Of a stretch of 64,000 nt of DNA, positions 42,471 to 51,697 are shown piece after piece. The DNA lies in assembly GCF_001618865.1 (NCBI RefSeq), contig NZ_CP015136.1:6049001-6113000 (forward strand), given 5' to 3'. Every line of letters begins with the position of its first letter. Positions within the stretch are counted from its first letter, which is position 1. The stretch is from Luteitalea pratensis (lineage in GTDB: Bacteria; Acidobacteriota; Vicinamibacteria; Vicinamibacterales; Vicinamibacteraceae). Under the pieces are notes generated by a model. That model searched no databases. It worked only from the letters and a program-made list of their open reading frames with translations, and was not told the origin of the DNA. A program made the position numbers and the translations under genes.

Positions 42471-43085
42471 GTGCAATACAGAACTGACGTGACGTCGGCC
42501 GTGGCCGATGATGACGCGATGCTGCAACGCGATTTGGAATCGTTCAAGGACCTGCCACTGGTCCCCGCCCACGTGCCCGCGTCTGCCCACACCCGCAGCG
42601 TGCCCCGCGGGCAGCAACGGCCGGGAGTGAGCCCCCTCGGTAGTCAGCGCAGTCGGCAGGAATCCGGCGGAGCGGGGGCCAACCACACCCTGAGCATCGC
42701 CGTCTACGATGCATCGCCTGACCGGAGACGGTTGTTGGCGGCGACCTTATACGGCCTGGGATGCCGAACCGTCCCGCTCGACTGCGAGTCTGACGCGCCC
42801 GAGTTCCTGCGTGCACAACTCGTCGCCTCGCGCCCCGACGTCGTCATCTGGCAAATCGGATCAGCGCCGCACGACCAGGGCGCTCCCCTCCTCCGCGCGC
42901 TGGGGTCAGGCACGCTGGCGGACATCGGCGTGGTGGTCACCACACCCCACCTGGCGCACGCCACCGCCGTGCTGGGCCCCAGCGCGTCCATGGTGAGAAT
43001 GCTCGCCACGCCGTTCAGTCTCGGCGACCTGATGCGTGCCGTGAGCGCCGCCCACCAAGACTCCGTGGGCGCGACTCACGGTTGA
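42471..43085 (+). CDS. Receiver-like domain protein of uncertain function
   Basis: GTG 42471 is used (ATG 42519 also in frame). A disordered N-terminal part of about 70 residues is followed by a CheY-like alpha/beta domain: LSIAVYDASPDRRRLLAATL, YGLGCRTVPLDCESDAPEFL, RPDVVIWQIGSAPHDQGAPL, IGVVVTTPHLAHATAVLGP, MVRMLATPFSLGDLMRAV. The topology and the (T, K/P-F) ends resemble response-regulator receivers, with VIWQIG in the place where the phospho-accepting Asp would be, so it is probably non-phosphorylated. No output domain. Follows the acetyltransferase-like gene by 22 bases and may be co-transcribed. Confidence 0.55.
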   Translation: MQYRTDVTSAVADDDAMLQRDLESFKDLPLVPAHVPASAHTRSVPRGQQRPGVSPLGSQRSRQESGGAGANHTLSIAVYDASPDRRRLLAATLYGLGCRTVPLDCESDAPEFLRAQLVASRPDVVIWQIGSAPHDQGAPLLRALGSGTLADIGVVVTTPHLAHATAVLGPSASMVRMLATPFSLGDLMRAVSAAHQDSVGATHG

Positions 43086-43138
43086 GACTGGCTCCTGCGA
43101 TCGGCGCCGGCCCACGTCGCCTCCGTGCACGAGGCCCG

Positions 43139-43393
43139 TCAGTCGCGCGCCCACCCCCGTGCCACCATCAGCTTCCGCCAGCGGAGGCTGTCCGCCAAGG
43201 CGTTCGGCCGACTCGTGACGATCCGGCGGTGGTGCACATGGCCATCGACGTCCACACGCAGTTCGAGCCCGGCGGCGTCCAGACGCTGCCAGCAGGTCGC
43301 GGTGCTACGGTTCCTCGTCAGCGACCAGAGGTGCTCGTCCAGCGGGTCCACGGCCGCATTGGACCATATGCGAGACGGGTCACGTGCGATCAC
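43139..43393 (-). CDS. Small hypothetical protein of the 'LW...GW' family
   Basis: The 84-residue frame includes DEHLWSLTRNRSTATCW, LELRVDVDGHVHHRRIV and WRKLMVARGWARD. The motif LW-S, a short gap, A/T-x-C, a beta strand with DVDG, and a final RGW matches the gene at 12473-12736 and the decayed copy at 13058. The family appears to be a small beta-rich domain of unknown function. It is close to other small genes on the same strand. Confidence 0.5.
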   Translation of the reverse strand: MIARDPSRIWSNAAVDPLDEHLWSLTRNRSTATCWQRLDAAGLELRVDVDGHVHHRRIVTSRPNALADSLRWRKLMVARGWARD

Positions 43394-43456
43394 GTAGGTC
43401 CCTCGTGGCTTCGCATGGAATGGGCCGTGAGACGCAGCTCGCGCGGGAGTGCGCGA

Positions 43457-43612
43457 TCAATTGAGACCGAGGATCAGTGCGAGCACGTCGGCGACGGTCG
43501 AAACCAGCAGAACAGCGAGCACCTTCGCGCGATGGCGTACGTCAGCATCGTGCGCGACGCCCTTCGCCATCCACTGTTCCCATCGCCACAATCGGACGGT
43601 TGCTCGTCTCAT
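43457..43612 (-). CDS. 51-residue membrane protein of a 'W-W-AKG-AH' family
   Basis: ATG 43612 to TGA 43457 gives MRRATVRLWRWEQWMAKGVA, HDADVRHRAKVLAVLL and a C-terminal helix SVTADVLALIL-type segment (VLAVLLVSTVADVLALILGL). A basic, Trp-rich N-terminus precedes one membrane helix. The segment (R/Q)WxxWxAKGxAHxAxVRxR recurs in the gene at 44673-44861, which supports both as real. Function unknown. Confidence 0.5.
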   Translation of the reverse strand: MRRATVRLWRWEQWMAKGVAHDADVRHRAKVLAVLLVSTVADVLALILGLN

Positions 43613-43662
43613 GATTCGCCACCCATCCCCTCGTCACATGATGGGCGCCCTGCGGGGTGCTC

Positions 43663-43776
43663 CTACGGGGTCTTGGGCCGGGCCTTGTCATCTCTTTTCT
43701 GTGCCTCTTGCTTCTGCTTCTTTACGTGCTGCTGCTTCATCTTGTCCTTGTCTTTCTTGCCACCCTTGTCTCCCAT
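43663..43776 (-). CDS. 37-residue, Lys-rich small protein
   Basis: ATG 43776 follows GGGAGGA. The product MGDKGGKKDKDKMKQQHVKK, then KQEAQKRDDKARPKTP, is almost wholly charged, without a membrane segment. Proteins beginning MGDK-x-KKDKxK are known in many bacteria as small hypothetical proteins. Its strong ribosome site and typical opening support it. Confidence 0.6.
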   Translation of the reverse strand: MGDKGGKKDKDKMKQQHVKKQKQEAQKRDDKARPKTP

Positions 43777-44117
43777 ACGCGTTCCTCCCAGGCCATCGGC
43801 CTTCACACAAGCATGTTCGCCCCGCTGAGACTGCACCGTGTCCAATGAGTCTGACATGCCGCGGCCTCCTTTCGTCGTTCTCTCGAGGACGCTTGATCTC
43901 AGCCACGACCTGCGTCGCCCCGCGCGTACGCGACGCGTTCAAGCACGAACGCGACCAATGCATGTCAGCGCAGCACGGCGTGTCGTTGTCACGCCAGCCA
44001 TTCCGGTCCGAGTGGCTGCCTGACCTGGCGCCCGGCAAGCGCCGGGTCTGCACGGCTCCGCCGCAGGGAGTGCAATTGTGAACAGGCGTCACGGCGGTAC
44101 GGCCGTAATCTGGCTAC

Positions 44118-44435
44118 ATGCAGCTATATCCAGCCGCGGTACGGTCCCCTTCCGGAGCCCAGGTGCCAAATCCGCCGGGCATGACACCGGCGACGGCTCA
44201 CGTTCGTGTGGCCCGCCACGTCAGAGCGCTCGGTGCGGGAACGTCCGGCAGGCTCGCGGTAGTGGGTGCGGAATCTCCCACGGCACCGAGCACCCAATGG
44301 AGGGTGCTCGAGTTCCTCGCGGATGGGTTGCTGTTGCTGCTCGTCGTGTTCGCCGTTCCGGCCGTCATCATGCTGCTCGCCCTGCCGATTGCATTGATCT
44401 TTCGTATGACCGGCGAGATCGGACGACGCTGGTGA
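44118..44435 (+). CDS. Small membrane protein
   Basis: From ATG 44118, 105 residues: a Pro/Ala/Ser-rich N-terminal half, then two closely spaced membrane helices (WRVLEFLADGLLLLLVVFAV and PAVIMLLALPIALIFRMTGE) and a short basic end. It has the look of a small inner-membrane protein, but the N-terminal half may be non-coding upstream sequence, and a start at ATG 44181 is possible. Function unknown. Confidence 0.45.
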   Translation: MQLYPAAVRSPSGAQVPNPPGMTPATAHVRVARHVRALGAGTSGRLAVVGAESPTAPSTQWRVLEFLADGLLLLLVVFAVPAVIMLLALPIALIFRMTGEIGRRW

Positions 44436-44672
44436 TGGCGCGCCGTACAGGACACTGGTCGCGGCGACACGCCGACTAGAACGCCCAGCCGTAGCAGGGG
44501 CGCGCGCCGGCGTGCGTGAGACGCTGGCTGAAGTCCGGCGGGAGTACGTCGGCGGGAGGTGCAGCACGCTCCTCCTCCGAGCCTTCGCATTCTGTGCGAC
44601 ATGGACGAGCGTTCAACCAGCATGTCTGCCGTGTGCAATGCGAGACAGACGGCGCTGGGCAACTGGTCGACC

Positions 44673-44861
44673 ATGGATCGCATGGAAAGTTCATTGGGTC
44701 GGCCCTCGCTGTCCGGTATAAAGAGAGATGCACGTTGGCAGCGCTGGCTCGCGAAGGGCTACGCACATGAGGCCGGCGTCCGATACCGTGTTCGGCTCGT
44801 CACGCTGTCGATTGGCGCACTCATCGCGCTGGCACTTGCGGTCGCTCTGACGATCAGGTAG
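44673..44861 (+). CDS. 62-residue membrane protein of the 'W-W-AKG-AH' family
   Basis: ATG 44673 (or 44682) gives a product with KRDARWQRWLAKGYAHEAGV, RYRVRLVTLSIG and a C-terminal membrane helix (ALIALALAVALTI). It matches the minus-strand gene at 43457-43612 over RWxxWxAKGxAHxAxVRxR. The start is uncertain because no ribosome site is strong. It lies just upstream of a decayed membrane transferase. Confidence 0.5.
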   Translation: MDRMESSLGRPSLSGIKRDARWQRWLAKGYAHEAGVRYRVRLVTLSIGALIALALAVALTIR

Positions 44862-44907
44862 CCGCGCGTGGTCGCCGACTCGCTCACGGTGGCCCTGCAC
44901 GCCCCCG

Positions 44908-46060
44908 CTGAAACGTCCCTTCGATCCCTGGCTTCTCGGGGTCGTTCTCGTCGTCGCCCTCTCGCTCGGTCGGTTCGTCGGCGGCCCGCTCACCGGCGAC
45001 GACGACTACGTTCTCCACAATCTCGCGTCGTCGAAAGTGCGCGAGGTCCTGTTCGCCTACACCGTCGACCTGGTGAAGGGCGAGGGTGGCGAGACCGTCT
45101 GGTACGAGGGGTTCGAGACGCTGCAACGACGGTACGTTCGCGTCGTGCCGAGCGGACTGATGACAATCGAGTATCGGCTCTTCGGGAGCAACCCGATCGG
45201 CCTCAAGACGGTCTCGCTGCTCGTACACCTGCTGAACCTCGTCCTGGGGTACGGCCTGCTGCGGCGCCACCTCCCTGACCCGGTCACGACGGCAGCCATC
45301 GTGGCGCTGGTCGGTTTGCACCCTGCGGCTGCGGACACCTTCACAAGCCCGCACGATCGCGCTACTTGCCTTCGCGGCTACGCTCGCGCCGTCGCTGCTG
45401 ACGCGGGCGACGGTGAGCGTCCTGAACTTTCCGACCTTCCGCCAGCTCTACCTGCCGCTGGCGGGCGTCGCCGTGCTTCTGTACGCCTGGAAGCCGGCGG
45501 GCTTCCGCCGGGCGGGCCGTTGCGTCGCCGGGCTCGTCATCCTGAGCCTCGTCGTTCTCTACCAGACCGTGGCCCCCGCGATGGTGCGCTCCGGGGACCG
45601 CGTGGCGCAGCGAGCAGCGGGGGCCAGGCTCGAGGTTCTCCTGGCTGGTGTGCAGGCGGACATGGCCGTCGTTCAGATTGGGCAGTCCAGCTGCGGCTAC
45701 AGCCTGAGCTTCGACGCGAGAGGGCGGGAGGTCTGGAAGCTCATCCCAGCGACGAATGAGGGCGGCGTTCCGCTGCGGCGGTCGATCGACGATAGGACTG
45801 TCGAGGTGCTGGCCCCGAACAGCACCACGCTGGCAGTCTCCACCATGGTGCCGCCCGACCTGACTCCACGCCGTGCCCGCATCGTGCCGCCTCTTATCGC
45901 AGCGGGATGGCAGCGCCTTCCTGTCGCCACGGCGCACACGCCGCGGCAGTCCAAGGGCGCCGTGACGTCGTTTCGACTGACATTCGACCGTCCGCTCACG
46001 GCCTACGTCTTCCTGCACGTCTCCGGCTGCGTCGAGCTCGGACGCTGGCGCCCCACTTGA
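44908..46060 (+). pseudogene. Membrane glycosyltransferase-like gene, internally deleted
   Basis: The first frame runs LKRPFDPWLLGVVLVVALSL, GRFVGGPLTGDDDYVLHNLA (acidic loop after helix 1, as in GT-C mannosyltransferases), then VSLLVHLLNLVLGYGLLRRH and ALVGLHPAAADTFTS. Near 45350 the frame changes to IALLAFAATLAPSLLTRATV, LNFPTFRQLYLPLAGVAVLL and a soluble C-terminal part ending at 46060. The helices expected between the two parts are missing, so a deletion with a frame change is inferred. There is no start codon for the first part. It is probably not functional. Confidence 0.55.
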
Positions 46061-46079
46061 GCGCCTCGTCGACGAAGGG

Positions 46080-46331
46080 CTACTCACCGTTTGGGCGATG
46101 CGCTGCGAACTTGACCACATGGATCTGGTCCTCGGTCAGCCACCCATCGACGGCGAGGGCCTCCGCTTCCACTGCGGCCTGCTCAATCGCCTCGCGATGT
46201 GTCGCGGCCATGGCGTGCGGCTTCTCGGGGACGATGCTGATCTCGTGTTCGCGCACCGCGCTGGGATGGGCGACCAGGACGTCTCCCACGTGCATGTTCG
46301 ACAATGCACCGGAATTCTTCTCGTTGGACAT
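46080..46331 (-). CDS. Small hypothetical protein
   Basis: The 83-residue frame from ATG 46331 includes MHVGDVLVAHPSAVREHEIS, IVPEKPHAMAATHREAIEQA and WLTEDQIHVVKFAAHRP. It reads like a compact soluble protein with one long helix. No signal peptide or membrane segment; no family recognised. It is convergent with the decayed membrane gene. Confidence 0.5.
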   Translation of the reverse strand: MSNEKNSGALSNMHVGDVLVAHPSAVREHEISIVPEKPHAMAATHREAIEQAAVEAEALAVDGWLTEDQIHVVKFAAHRPNGE

Positions 46332-46694
46332 GGTCCCAGTCTAGGGCACGCAACGCGCGGACGGTGTTCTCTCCAGCACAGTCTCGCTCGCTCACCTCGA
46401 TGCGTCTCGGACGGTTGTGGCTATCGCACTCGAGCATGATGGTTTCCTCGCGAGTGCCCCAACGATTACGACTGCGCCGCCGAGGCGAAGCAATGCAGGC
46501 GTTCGCGCAGTCGCCCGAATGGGCAGGAATAGAATGGGGGTTGGCATGGTTCGCACCGGCGGGTGACGATACGGCGACATCCCCGCGCTCCGATCGCTCG
46601 ACGAAGCCTGAGCGCCAACAACATGGCAAGTCAGAATCGCCCAACATGCGTTGCCGAGGCATGATCCCGCCCGTCAGCAGGGTCCGGAGAGTGA
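46332..46694. other. Intergenic stretch, no gene seen
   Basis: It lies between the small minus-strand gene and the YihY gene and should hold both promoters. Overlapping frames on both strands lack plausible protein sequence. Confidence 0.4.
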
Positions 46695-46700
46695 GTGTTC

Positions 46701-47585
46701 ATGCGCGCTACTACCATCCTGCGAATGTTCCAAACGGCACTCCAGGCTTGGTGGGATGATGACGCACTCCGTCTCGGCGCGTCACTCGCCTATTACACGC
46801 TGTTCGCGATCGCGCCAATCCTGCTGGTCGCGACGGCCATCGCAGGCATGGTGTTCGGCGCCGAGGCCGTCCGCGGGGAAATCGTCGGACAGCTCGATTA
46901 CCTCACCGGACCCGAGGGTGCACGCGCCGTACAGAGTCTTCTCGAGGGCGCCAGCCAACGCCGAACTGGCATCCTCGCCACCGCCTTCGGCGGCGTCGCC
47001 TTCGTCGTCGCTGCCACGGGAGCGTTCCTCGAACTTCAGAGTGCGCTGAACACGATCTGGCGCGTAACGTCCAAGCCGGGGACCAATCTCAGAGCATTCC
47101 TGCTGGATCGCGTGCGCTCGTTCGGGTTGGTGGTGGCGGTCGGCTTTCTGTTGATGGTGTCTCTCGCGGTGACGGCCGCAATTGCCGCCCTGAACGGCTG
47201 GCTCGCCCGCTACGCCCCCAGCATCCCGCTGCTGTGGAGTGGCGTCAGCATGTTCGTGTCGCTCCTTGTGACGACGGCGCTGTTCGCGCTCCTCTTCCGC
47301 TTCCTGCCGGATGTACGTCTCCGCTGGCGCGATGTGATGACCGGCGCGCTCGCGACGGCCGTGCTCTTTACGATCGGTCAACAGCTCATCGGCCTATACC
47401 TGGGCCAGAGCAGCATGTCCTCCAGCTACGGTGCAGCAGGATCGGTGATGATTCTCCTGCTGTGGGTGTACTACTCGTGCCAGATCCTGCTGCTCGGCGC
47501 CGAGTTCACCCGCGTATACGCTGAGCACAGCGGTACGAAACCGGCCCCACAGTCCTTCGCAGAAAAAGACCGTGGCACCCGCTAG
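46701..47585 (+). CDS. YihY/BrkB-family membrane protein
   Basis: From ATG 46701 (294 residues; GTG 46695 also in frame) the protein has six predicted membrane helices and the family marks: WWDDDALRLGASLAYYTLFA, IAPILLVATAIAG, a long loop with GILATAFGGVAFVVAATGAF, WRVTSKPG, DVRLRWRDVMTGALATAVLF and LGQSSMSSSYGAAGSVMILL, VYYSCQILLLGAEFTRVYAE. YihY-family proteins are inner-membrane proteins of uncertain transport function, once wrongly called RNase BN. A short charged C-terminal tail follows. Monocistronic. Confidence 0.92.
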   Translation: MRATTILRMFQTALQAWWDDDALRLGASLAYYTLFAIAPILLVATAIAGMVFGAEAVRGEIVGQLDYLTGPEGARAVQSLLEGASQRRTGILATAFGGVAFVVAATGAFLELQSALNTIWRVTSKPGTNLRAFLLDRVRSFGLVVAVGFLLMVSLAVTAAIAALNGWLARYAPSIPLLWSGVSMFVSLLVTTALFALLFRFLPDVRLRWRDVMTGALATAVLFTIGQQLIGLYLGQSSMSSSYGAAGSVMILLLWVYYSCQILLLGAEFTRVYAEHSGTKPAPQSFAEKDRGTR

Positions 47586-47708
47586 CGCCAACTGTCTTGC
47601 GCCATGCGTGATCCATCTCGTCGATGACAGGTACGCCCGTTCGCAGTCGCGCGGCGAACAACGCCGACAATGCGCTCGCCACGCCGTGCCACTGTGAGGA
47701 TCGCCAGT

Positions 47709-49691
47709 CTATCTGCCTGGACTCAATGCGGCTTCAGCGGCGCTGATTCGAGGGATCACCTCTTGCGATGGCGGTAGATCGCTTAGCGCCGCCAACGTCG
47801 CGTCGATCGCCTCACGAATGGAGGCGACGTACCGATCGCCTCCGAGCGCCTTCTGCGCCTGCGGTTCGTTCAGCACCGCTTCGCCTGTGGGCCATAGACC
47901 AGCAATGATGGCCGCGTGAGGCGCGCGGCGCCGAAGTCGGCGGATCAGGTACCGCAAGTGCGCCGGCGCTCCAGCCAATTCCAGATAGGAGACGGCGATC
48001 ACCTTGACGGCGGAGAGATCCAGCTGCGCGATCGTGTCACGCGAGACGGCTGCGTGGAGGACTGTACGCGAGTCCACACCTCGCTGGACCAACAGCTGTG
48101 CCAGCATCGCCGTCACGACATCGTCGAACGGGCCGCGACCTGCCACACACGCGACGAGCCCGGTGGACGTTCCCTGCAGGAGCTGCTCCGGTTTCGAGGT
48201 TCCCGTGTGTTTGGCATCGACATGCTCTGCGAGGTCTCCGATGACGGCGAGTATGGAGCGAGTCATTTCGGCGGCGCGCTGGCGGCTGATCGTCCCGCGT
48301 GCCTCGTCGGCCGCGGCGAGCTTCAGCCCCGGCACGACCACGCTGTCGTAGTAGTCGACAAGAGGCCGATCCGCGAGCATCTTCTCCGCCTGATCGAGCG
48401 CCTCGTCCGAATCGTCTGCGAGCGTGCGCTGGTAGAAACGGTTCACTTCTGACAGGGCCGGTCTGTCGCCGAGCAGTACGTCAAAGAACTCCAGCGACTT
48501 CACATGCCGCCCCATGACGACGAGGCAGAGCGTCAGAGGCGTGGAGAGGATGAGGCCGACCGGGCCCCAAATCCACGTCCAAAAAACGGCGGCGACAATC
48601 ACGGACATGGGAGACAGTCCAGTGGAGTGGCCGTAGAGCAGTGGCTCGACCACATACCCCGTGAGGGGTTCGATGATCACGAACAACAGCGCCACGTAGA
48701 TGGTGGTCCACCAACTCGGGTCAACGGCTGCCGCCAGCGTCAGCGGGGCAACCGCCGCCAGCAGTGGCCCGACGTATGGAGCGAATCGGAGCAGACCTGC
48801 CAGCACGCCCCAGAGCACTGCGAACGGTACACCGATCAGCCAGAGTCCCACGCCGATCACCACACCGAAGCAGGCATTCACCGCCAGTTGGGACACGAAG
48901 TATCGGCTGAGGCGTTTACCAGCATCGTCCATCGCGATTGTCGTCCGATGCAGATCCCTGGAGCCAACGAGGCGTATGAACCTGTCGCGCAGGTCCTCGC
49001 GCTGCATCAGAATGAACACCGCAACGATCAGCACAATGGCCGTGGTTTCGAGCGGTCCGAGGAGCGGCTCGATGACGGCCCGAGCCACCGCGAGCACCGA
49101 GGAGTTCCGCGCGGCAAGTTCGACGACGAGCGGTTGTTGCTGCGTGCCGCCAGGAAGAGCCGGCGGTCCGGTGTTGTTCCGTCGCGGACGGACAGCGGGA
49201 ACGATCGGCGGAGTGGTGGCAGTCCTGCCTCGGTTCAGGATTCGCGTGATGGATTCGAGGCGTGTGGTAGCGACAGCCTGGATACTCTCCAGCTTGTTCT
49301 GGACGGCCTCGACATAGTGCGGGACATCGGCCGCCAACGTCGTGGCCTGACTCCCGAGCAGCGTGCCAATCAAACCGATGGCCCCCAACGCGACAAGCAC
49401 ACTCAGCGCGACGGCGGGCGCCCGCCACAATCCGATCCGCCGAAGAAGATCGACCAGCGGAGAGAGGACGAAGGACAGGAGGACGGCCAACGTCATCGGG
49501 ATGAGGACGTCTTGCGCGACGTAGAGCGCCGCAACGACGACCGCCCCCACGACGACCGCGACCAGAGTCCTGAGCTCCGGCGAAGACGCGGCGGGAACGC
49601 TGGGCGGCGACGCGAGCGCCTGCAGCTCCGGAATCCGGTCGTCCCCATGATCGTCGTAGCCCGCCAGTTGCTCTTGTTCCGTCATAAGCAT
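47709..49691 (-). CDS. AI-2E-family transporter with C-terminal cobalamin-binding-like domain
   Basis: ATG 49691 follows AGGA (ATG 49685 is an alternative). The 660-residue protein has an N-terminal tail, about eight membrane helices (TLVAVVVGAVVVAALYVAQD, LAVLLSFVLSPLVDLLRRIG and the AI-2E/PerM core FVSQLAVNACFGVVIGVGLW, LRFAPYVGPLLAAVAPLTLA, GPVGLILSTPLTLCLVVMGR). A soluble C-terminal part (about 430-640) has YDSVVVPGLKLAAADEARGT, LVACVAGRGPFDDVVTAMLA and VKVIAVSYLELAG, the layout of a B12-binding-type domain with its helical cap but without the D-x-H-x-x-G cobalamin His. It may sense or couple a ligand to transport. Substrate unknown. Confidence 0.85.
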   Translation of the reverse strand: MLMTEQEQLAGYDDHGDDRIPELQALASPPSVPAASSPELRTLVAVVVGAVVVAALYVAQDVLIPMTLAVLLSFVLSPLVDLLRRIGLWRAPAVALSVLVALGAIGLIGTLLGSQATTLAADVPHYVEAVQNKLESIQAVATTRLESITRILNRGRTATTPPIVPAVRPRRNNTGPPALPGGTQQQPLVVELAARNSSVLAVARAVIEPLLGPLETTAIVLIVAVFILMQREDLRDRFIRLVGSRDLHRTTIAMDDAGKRLSRYFVSQLAVNACFGVVIGVGLWLIGVPFAVLWGVLAGLLRFAPYVGPLLAAVAPLTLAAAVDPSWWTTIYVALLFVIIEPLTGYVVEPLLYGHSTGLSPMSVIVAAVFWTWIWGPVGLILSTPLTLCLVVMGRHVKSLEFFDVLLGDRPALSEVNRFYQRTLADDSDEALDQAEKMLADRPLVDYYDSVVVPGLKLAAADEARGTISRQRAAEMTRSILAVIGDLAEHVDAKHTGTSKPEQLLQGTSTGLVACVAGRGPFDDVVTAMLAQLLVQRGVDSRTVLHAAVSRDTIAQLDLSAVKVIAVSYLELAGAPAHLRYLIRRLRRRAPHAAIIAGLWPTGEAVLNEPQAQKALGGDRYVASIREAIDATLAALSDLPPSQEVIPRISAAEAALSPGR

Positions 49692-49877
49692 GAATGTCCT
49701 GCAACGCTCAGGCCGCCGACAGCGCACTGAAGGCACGCGACGTGTTTGATGGAGAGTTCAGGCGGTTCAACGAGCAGCCGAGCGTCCGAACGGCCTCGAC
49801 CTGTCCCACGCCAAGCGGGTTCACGTACCCCTCGAGGAGCATCTCCACCCCGAGGGGCAGGAGTGGGAGTGCTGCGG

Positions 49878-51470
49878 TCATGGCCATGCCCTGATTCGCG
49901 CGGTCCACTCGGAGATGGACCGTTCACGGTCTGCGGGTCCGAGGCTGGCGTCTGTGGGCGCCAATTCAATCGCGCGCTGCAGCGAACGGCGCGCGCGCTC
50001 CCGATCGCCCGCGGCGAGGTACGCGTCGGCCAGGCTGTCCTGCGCATTGGCAAGTCCGGGATGCGCCCAGGCGACGAGCTCGAGAACGGCGATGGCCTCG
50101 CGGACTTGGTGCTTCCCAAGCAGCGCGTATCCGAACGAGTTGAAGCGCGCTGCGTCGACACAGCCGGCCGGGGCATCGTCTGCGCAGGCGGCGCGGAACC
50201 TCGCCTTGACTCGCTCGAGACCCTCGGTCGTCAAGAGACGACTCGTCTCCTCGGGCGACGGCGGCAGCGGCGACGCGACGAGTGCTGCCCAGCGCACCGA
50301 CTCGTGCTTACGCGCCAAGGCCTCGAAGCGCCCCCTCGCCAACGGGTCCGCCTTCAATGTCTCGAAGAGCAGCGCGAGAATCAGCCGGGCGGTGGTTTCG
50401 TGTCCGTCACGTCCGGTCCGGCGATCCCAGCGCGTGCCCGCGTACTTCGGGTCGATGGGTGTCAGGAACCGGTCGGCCACCATGGCGAACGACGTGAAAT
50501 CGCTGTGGTGCATGGCGCCGATGGCCACGAGATCCCGTCGAGCGTATTTCATTGCGCGTACGGACGCCATGTCGAGCCGCGCCTCTTGTTCTCCCTCGGC
50601 CCGCCGAATGTCCAGGACGGCTGCCCGCATCCGTGTCGGGTCGTACCCGAAGCCCGTGGTCAGCAGGCTCCCAGCCCCCTCGAATCCGTAGGTGCCATCG
50701 AGGCCGATGGCCGCCCGCGTGTTGCCGTGGCGGGCCGCAAAGATCATCGCGGCGACCGCGCCGAGGCTGTGGCCCACGACCGCCACCCGCGTGCCGCGGG
50801 CCAGGCCCAGCTGACGCACCACGGTCGACGCAAATTCCAGGTCGCGCACGGTCGCCTCGAGGTCAATCGCCGACCGTGATTGCGTCACCTGCGCGTCGCC
50901 CGCGCCGACCAGCGAGACGCTGGCCACCGCGAATCCATGCGACGCGAGGAACTCGGCCAGCACGATATTCGAGATGACCGATGCGTTGAGGCCGCCCGCG
51001 TAGAGGACGAGCGGCGCGTCGCCTCCGGAGGGAGGCGCACCAGCGCACGAGTGCAGCGGCGAGGAGAGCAGTTCACTGAAGCGCTCGGCCGGGACCGCCG
51101 AGTGTGCGTCTTCACGGTTCCTCAGGCGCATCGCGCTCGCGAAGTCGGTGAGCGGCGGCGGAACGACCACGTCGACGTCGACGGCCCCACCGAACGACAT
51201 TCCCGCACAGGGGCCGGTCGCCTGGGCTGGATACCACACGCTGACCTGCACCGGCCGGCCGTTCGAATCCGGAACGAACACGCCTGCCGCGTCGTAGGTC
51301 CTCGCCCACGTCCTTTCGGGGTCGAACCGGAAGACGGTGGTAAAACCAACGCGCTCGGGACCTGGCTGAAGCGCGCCCCACAATGGCGGTACCTGGGCGA
51401 AGCTGCTGGGCGCCAGCGAGAGCGCAGCGCAGATGGCGACCACGACGTGACGAACACGCGTCTGCTTCAA
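49878..51470 (-). CDS. Exported alpha/beta hydrolase with C-terminal TPR-like region
   Basis: TTG 51470 follows AGGGGG and starts a signal peptide (LKQTRVRHVVVAICAALSLA); the longer GTG 51500 has no ribosome site. The 530-residue protein has a platelet-activating-factor-hydrolase-like domain (VSVWYPAQATGPCAGM, APLVLYAGGLNASVISNIVL, GHSLGAVAAMIFAARHGNTR with Ser235, GAMHHSDFTSF with the probable His) followed by a helical C-terminal part (about 400-530) with FNSFGYALLGKHQVREAIAV and AQDSLADAYLAAGDRERARR, at least two TPR units. The domain pairing suggests that substrate access or a partner protein is held by the repeats. Substrate unknown. Confidence 0.8.
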   Translation of the reverse strand: MKQTRVRHVVVAICAALSLAPSSFAQVPPLWGALQPGPERVGFTTVFRFDPERTWARTYDAAGVFVPDSNGRPVQVSVWYPAQATGPCAGMSFGGAVDVDVVVPPPLTDFASAMRLRNREDAHSAVPAERFSELLSSPLHSCAGAPPSGGDAPLVLYAGGLNASVISNIVLAEFLASHGFAVASVSLVGAGDAQVTQSRSAIDLEATVRDLEFASTVVRQLGLARGTRVAVVGHSLGAVAAMIFAARHGNTRAAIGLDGTYGFEGAGSLLTTGFGYDPTRMRAAVLDIRRAEGEQEARLDMASVRAMKYARRDLVAIGAMHHSDFTSFAMVADRFLTPIDPKYAGTRWDRRTGRDGHETTARLILALLFETLKADPLARGRFEALARKHESVRWAALVASPLPPSPEETSRLLTTEGLERVKARFRAACADDAPAGCVDAARFNSFGYALLGKHQVREAIAVLELVAWAHPGLANAQDSLADAYLAAGDRERARRSLQRAIELAPTDASLGPADRERSISEWTARIRAWP

Positions 51471-51697
51471 CTGGCCCCCTGGTAGGTCGCTGACCGGCAC
51501 CTACCGTTGACTCATCGCCGGCCCCAGTGGGTTCCGTCGGCCAGACTGTGGGTCAGTGTAGTGTGATCTCCGGCCGCCCCCTTGTGGGCATCGGCATCAG
51601 ACGTGCTGCCTGCGAGTCGGTGGGTACCACATGACTCGGGGCGGATTCGGCATTCGCTACACCTGCACCGAAATCGATTAATCGAAGAGGACTGGCA

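Noticed and set aside
49708-49908. 66-residue minus-strand frame between the transporter and hydrolase genes
   Set aside because: It partly overlaps the end of the hydrolase gene and its sequence shows no clear pattern; the evidence was too weak to list.
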